Assembly: GCA_038254545.1 (NCBI GenBank)
Contig: JBBSGB010000075.1
Span: 1 to 9,953 of the forward strand
DNA from: CAHJXF01 sp038254545
GTDB lineage: Bacteria > Pseudomonadota > Gammaproteobacteria > Burkholderiales > Burkholderiaceae_D
Length of the DNA: 9,953 bases
Reading direction: 5' to 3'
The position numbers and the translations under genes are program-made. Shown here piece by piece: positions 7,019 to 9,953 of this stretch (positions within the stretch are counted from its first letter, which is position 1; every line of letters starts with the position of its first letter). Below the pieces are notes generated by a model. It did not search any database. It was not told the DNA's origin and saw only the letters and a program-made list of their open reading frames with translations.

Positions 7019-7044
7019 AGGGTTGCAGAAATGCAGCCCTTTTT
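7019..7044 (+). terminator. Rho-independent terminator of tRNA-Phe
   Basis: AGGGTTGCA (7019-7027), a GAAA loop and TGCAGCCCT (7032-7040) form a 9-bp stem with one G-T pair, followed directly by TTTTT (7040-7044). This is a textbook intrinsic terminator 10 bases after the tRNA. Confidence 0.93.
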
Positions 7045-7099
7045 CATTTCTGGCTGGGCTCACGTCGGGGTCACGCTGTACTCGCTGAGGTGCGCTTGA

Positions 7100-7387
7100 T
7101 GCTTCCATTCGCAATCGATCCAGCGCGAAGATATCGATCATCTTCTTGGGACCGAGGAAGGCCGCAAACTAGATTTCAAACGGGAGCTGCCGACAGAAGG
7201 ACGCGAGTCGCGCAACGATTTTGTCGATGACATCGTAGCGTTGGCGAATACAGCGGGCGGCGATTTGATCTTCGGCGTCGACGAGACGCAGGGGGTTGCA
7301 ATAGCGGTAACACCGTTTGTTCTCAACCGCGACGCTGCCATAAAACGCTTGGAGAACTTTATTCACTCCGGCATCAAGCCGAGTTGA
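7100..7387 (+). pseudogene. Schlafen AlbA_2 domain fragment, no start codon
   Basis: A 95-codon open frame between two TGA stops has no ATG, GTG or TTG at a useful place, yet its translation is clearly an AlbA_2 (Schlafen/divergent AAA-4) domain. Visible are EEGRKLDFKRE (19-29) and DIVALANTAGGDLIFGVDE (44-62), followed by IKRLENFIHSGIKP, which then stops. In intact proteins this domain continues for dozens of residues and is often fused to winged-helix or helicase regions. The family binds nucleic acid or nucleotides and occurs in transcriptional regulators and in accessory or defence regions. Both ends are missing here, so it is a remnant. It starts 92 bases after the tRNA-Phe gene, which fits a decayed island. 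Domain identity is firm; function in this cell is probably none. Confidence 0.8.
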
Positions 7388-7781
7388 CAGCGTGGCGTCG
7401 TCGACGCAGAAATGGATCGCTAGCTCCGCCGCTGAGAAGGTGTGCGACTGCCTGAGAAGCTCGGCCACAATGTCCACCTGCGGAGCGCAGACGCTTGGCA
7501 CATCCGTTGCACTTCCTGCGTTGACGGGTCTGCGGTTCGGACCCCTACGGATTCGTGCCCGACCGAACGCGTCACATCCCGACGCGCACGGAACATGCCG
7601 ATCCTCCGCAGCCTGATAGCGCGTTTCTGGCAAGCCTTCGAGTCCCGCTGACCTCTTGTTTCCGAAGCTCGTGCCGAAGAAGCCCCTATCCCCTTGAAAG
7701 ACGTTACGGCGTTTTAATGACCCATGCCAGCCAAGGTGATAAGCAGAACCCGACAGTCACTCTTTTGAAGAGGCACCTACG
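7388..7781. other. Gene-poor spacer, possible decayed island DNA
   Basis: I find no convincing intact gene in these 394 bases. On the minus strand, about 7385-7489 reads as a protein-like helical segment containing DIVAELLRQSHTFSAAELAI, which abuts the AlbA_2 stop. It resembles a small winged-helix tail and could be the end of a second, convergent remnant. Other open frames here are short and of odd composition. No att repeat or transposon end is seen. Confidence 0.4.
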
Positions 7782-8066
7782 TTGCGCCACGAGCACTCTT
7801 GGAACGGAACGACCTACGTCGTAATCGTTACGGCTTTCGGCCGTTACCGATTCTGCTGGCGGTTCGAAACGGCAAACGGTTTGGAGGGCGACGGTATTTC
7901 CGAGTCTAACCGTCATGTTGCGATCGAGATAGGCCGTCGAGCTGCTGAAGTTGCGATCAACGAAGCGATTGACCCAACGCCGCCATCGAACTCGCGCCCT
8001 GTGGCGCCGGGTCGTGTTGGCGGGCCAGCGCGTCCTCCGCACCGAGCTCCGGCGTCCGTGGACTGA
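7782..8066 (+). CDS. Small hypothetical protein (94 residues, TTG start)
   Basis: The frame starts with TTG 7782, preceded by AAGAGG at an 8-base spacing, a good ribosome binding site. The first 60 residues look like real protein: a beta-rich stretch (TTYVVIVTAFGRYRFCWRFE, 10-29) followed by a polar turn and a regular amphipathic helix (VAIEIGRRAAEVAINEAID, 46-64). The remaining 30 residues are Pro/Arg/Ala-rich and may be unstructured. Codon third positions use more A and T than the housekeeping genes around it, consistent with acquired DNA. I do not recognise a family. It may be a genuine orphan gene of the island region or a fragment of one. Confidence 0.45.
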   Translation: MRHEHSWNGTTYVVIVTAFGRYRFCWRFETANGLEGDGISESNRHVAIEIGRRAAEVAINEAIDPTPPSNSRPVAPGRVGGPARPPHRAPASVD

Positions 8067-8615
8067 ACACGCCTTTGCAGGCCGTGCCGGGCGCGTCGCG
8101 CTAGCTGTTCTCCGTGCCGTGCGTCGATCCCTTCGTCTGTCGCGCGTCGTGAACGTAGATGCCGTGCTTCAGTCGAAGCTAGCATGGTCGCTTTCGCGCG
8201 CCGCACCAAGCCCGCGTCGCTGTCGATTGCGCTTCAGCCATGGGTCACCCCATGAGACAGCCAACTCGCCGTTGTCCGACTTGCAGATTGCAGCCTCTTC
8301 ATTGGCACTCGATCGAGCGACGTCACCGACTCGCAGACTGGGCGAACATCTCCTGCATCGGATCACGCCGCCATGGCCCGATCTGCCATATCAAAGCGCC
8401 CTCGCTCACTTCCCATCCTCATGCGTGTGGAACGGTTCGTGCATGTTGTTCGGATCACGTCGAATTCGGCGCTTCAACCATCATACGTGCACCGTATTCG
8501 CGCGGGAACCGCCGGTCATGCCCGTGAATCGTCAGGAAGGCACCACGAACAAATTCGGCGCTTCGAGAAGTCTATTGTTGCCTTCAAGGACGCTGCCATG
8601 CCATAGAGTGGCGAT
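8067..8615. other. 549 bases without a convincing gene
   Basis: Open frames here exist on both strands but have Arg/Ser/Pro-rich shadow-like composition and no motifs. Two small structures are visible. One is a perfect hairpin, CATGGG (8239-8244), loop TCAC, CCCATG (8249-8254). The other is an exact 13-base direct repeat, AATTCGGCGCTTC, at 8463-8475 and 8552-8564. No promoter, tRNA or transposon end is recognisable. Confidence 0.5.
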
Positions 8616-9104
8616 ATGTCCGCTCCCGCTCCCAATGAACTGACGCCCGACGACATCGCAAGGATTCGCCGGGATATCAATCATGTGATCGAGACGCAGG
8701 GCTGGATCACCTTGTCGGCGTACCCGAGCGAGACGCTGCCTGCATTTACCTGCACGGCCGGCCTGGGAAGAAAGTCACTTCCCGAGCTACTCGTCTTCGG
8801 GCTGTTTCCGGAAGTGGCGCGTGCCACGATCAAGCGATTTGCTCGCCTCGTGCTTTCCGGGCAATGCCCTCCCCTCGGCGCGCGTCTGTCGGGCATTCTC
8901 GATGGCGCCGATGCGATGCTCGTGGAGGTGCCTCATGACAGCGCGGCGCCATACATGGAAGTCGCCCTGGAATTTTCGCCCAAGGGTTTTCGGGTGCTGC
9001 AACTACTCTGGACAAAACCTCTCGAGCCGTTTCCCGGGGAAGCCGGATATAGCGACGAACAGGGTTCATCGCAGCCGCTGATCTCGCCTGCCGTGCGCGT
9101 GTAG
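8616..9104 (+). CDS. DUF4262 domain-containing protein
   Basis: This 162-residue soluble protein matches the DUF4262 family. The signature runs from GWITLSAYPSETLPAFTCTA (29-48), where members typically have GW...P.F.YT.GL, through LPELLVFGLFPEVAR (55-69) to the C-terminal QLLWTKPLEPFPGEAGY. The final SSQPLI also matches the common end of the family. The function of DUF4262 is not known to me, and no catalytic residues can be named. The start is ATG 8616; no strong ribosome binding site is visible. The methyltransferase gene follows after 28 bases in the same direction, so the two may share a transcript. Codon use looks like that of the core genes, so it probably lies outside the decayed stretch. 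Confidence 0.8.
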   Translation: MSAPAPNELTPDDIARIRRDINHVIETQGWITLSAYPSETLPAFTCTAGLGRKSLPELLVFGLFPEVARATIKRFARLVLSGQCPPLGARLSGILDGADAMLVEVPHDSAAPYMEVALEFSPKGFRVLQLLWTKPLEPFPGEAGYSDEQGSSQPLISPAVRV

Positions 9105-9132
9105 CAACGGCGAACACTGGCACTATGCGGGG

Positions 9133-9759
9133 ATGCCCTTGACGCCCGAAGAGCTCGACCGCATCGCCACCCGGACGCTCGCTCACTACAACGAACGCGC
9201 CGACGATTTCTGGGAAGGCACTCGCGATCACGATGTCAGCCAGAACATCGCGGCGCTGCTGCGGTATGTCGGAACGCCGCCGCTGACGATCCTCGACCTC
9301 GGCTGCGGTCCCGGTCGCGACCTCATGACATTCACCGAGCTCGGGCATGTCGCCATCGGCTTGGAGGGCTCGCCGCAGTTCGCGGCAATGGCGCGCACCC
9401 ACAGCGAATGCGAGGTGTGGGAACAGAACCTGTTCGCGCTAGACCTGCCCGCAGCGCGCTTCGACGGCGTGTTTGCCAATGCGGTGCTGTTCCATGTGCC
9501 GACCGAACAACTGCCGCGTGTGTTGGGCGCCTTGCGCGCAACGCTGAAGCCGCACGGTGTCCTGTTCAGTTCGAACCCACGCGGCGACGGGGAAGAAGGC
9601 TGGAACCGCGGACGGTTCGGCGCCTATCACGATCTGGACGCGTGGCGCCGCTACATGACGGCGGTCGGGTTCGTGGAACTGGAGCACTACTACCGCCCCG
9701 AGGGACTACCGCGCGATCAGCAGCCCTGGCTTGCGACCGTCTGGCGCAATCCGGATTGA
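9133..9759 (+). CDS. Class I SAM-dependent methyltransferase
   Basis: This 208-residue protein is a class I (Rossmann-fold) methyltransferase. Motif I, ILDLGCGPGRDL (53-64), binds S-adenosylmethionine, and Glu78 in GLEGS at the end of strand 2 is the expected ribose-binding acid. FDGVFANAVLFHVP (110-123) matches the motif IV region, and LKPHGVLFSSNPRG (138-151) the post-motif strand. An N-terminal helix with YNERADDFWEGT suggests a small-molecule methyltransferase. The C-terminal LATVWRNPD ends the beta-sheet. The substrate cannot be inferred; annotators usually leave these as generic methyltransferases. GGGG directly before the ATG is too close to be an ideal ribosome binding site, and translation may depend on the upstream DUF4262 gene. 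Confidence 0.9.
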   Translation: MPLTPEELDRIATRTLAHYNERADDFWEGTRDHDVSQNIAALLRYVGTPPLTILDLGCGPGRDLMTFTELGHVAIGLEGSPQFAAMARTHSECEVWEQNLFALDLPAARFDGVFANAVLFHVPTEQLPRVLGALRATLKPHGVLFSSNPRGDGEEGWNRGRFGAYHDLDAWRRYMTAVGFVELEHYYRPEGLPRDQQPWLATVWRNPD

Positions 9760-9779
9760 TCCGAAGTCGCGAAGTTATT

Positions 9780-9953
9780 TCACCCGCCGCCCAGCGGCTC
9801 TTCTTCCCAAAGCTGGCCCTGATTCTGATCGCGAGCCGGTTGGGGAGAACTCGCTACGCTTTCAATATTCAAGTACAAGGCGCGGCGATATACCCAACGC
9901 AACCGGACGATCGTCAATGCCGCGATGATCAGCAATATGCCCGACACTTTCAA
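9780..9953 (-). CDS. C-terminal end of a membrane protein, hypothetical (cut by window edge)
   Basis: The minus strand is open from the right window edge to TGA at 9780-9782, giving the last 57 residues of a protein. A hydrophobic segment (VSGILLIIAALTIVRLRWVY, 3-22) is followed by positively charged residues and then an acidic, polar tail ending EEEPLGGG. This is the usual look of a last transmembrane helix with a cytoplasmic tail under the positive-inside rule. The gene converges on the methyltransferase with a 20-base gap, which also fits a real gene end. No family is recognised. A TTG at the very edge could in principle be a start, but a longer gene beyond the window is more likely. Confidence 0.55.
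   Translation of the reverse strand: MKVSGILLIIAALTIVRLRWVYRRALYLNIESVASSPQPARDQNQGQLWEEEPLGGG

Noticed and set aside
7060..7126. Short minus-strand tail ending SEYSVTPT before a stop, next to the tRNA
   Set aside because: Considered as the end of a lost integrase, but at about 20 codons behind a stop it is too short to support.
6944..7141. 65-codon minus-strand frame across tRNA-Phe
   Set aside because: Its end, GIEPPTRGFSIRCSTD, is a translation of the antisense of the tRNA, a common false annotation.
8239..8254. Perfect 6-bp hairpin CATGGG-TCAC-CCCATG
   Set aside because: Too short and without a T-run to be called a terminator; chance is likely.
8373..8606. 77-codon basic plus-strand frame
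   Set aside because: No motif, no clear ribosome binding site; cannot be told from chance.
7951..8643. 230-codon plus-strand frame between the orphan ORF and DUF4262
   Set aside because: Arg/Ser/Leu-rich with no recognisable fold, overlaps both neighbours and has no good ribosome binding site.
7009..9953. Search for a second copy of the tRNA-Phe 3' end and for CRISPR repeats
   Set aside because: No match to the tRNA 3' segment and no regularly spaced repeats were found by eye in this interval.

Overview
The window looks like chromosome from a high-GC betaproteobacterium, most likely in or near Burkholderiales. I infer this from the gene order rpe-gph beside apaG and mltA, a UbiH-family hydroxylase next to dsbC, and strong G/C preference at third codon positions. 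I cannot assign a genus from this sequence alone.

Layout. On the left, gph (cut by the window edge) and rpe run leftward as a translationally coupled pair. apaG, mltA and a lipoprotein amidohydrolase run rightward from the divergent promoter region. A small leftward single-span membrane protein sits between apaG and mltA and overlaps the apaG tail. Next, dsbC and a UbiH-family FAD monooxygenase run leftward and convergent to the amidohydrolase. A tRNA-Phe gene follows, with a clear promoter and a clear Rho-independent terminator.

The stretch from about 7045 to 8615 differs from its surroundings. It holds a truncated Schlafen-type AlbA_2 domain fragment without a start codon, one plausible small orphan ORF, and long stretches with no convincing gene. 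This fits the scar of a genomic island next to a tRNA gene. No integrase and no second copy of the tRNA 3' end are visible, so the scar reading stays an inference. To its right lie a DUF4262 protein, a SAM-dependent methyltransferase and, at the edge, the C-terminal end of a membrane protein on the minus strand.

Functionally, most of the window is housekeeping: pentose phosphate interconversion and phosphoglycolate salvage (rpe, gph), peptidoglycan turnover (mltA), periplasmic disulfide isomerisation (dsbC), probable ubiquinone biosynthesis (UbiH family) and translation (tRNA-Phe). I see no intact defence system, CRISPR array or complete mobile element. The most interesting items are the decayed tRNA-adjacent region, the probable leaderless start of the UbiH-family gene, the dyad-symmetric element at the mltA start, and the pairing of a lipid-anchored amidohydrolase with MltA.
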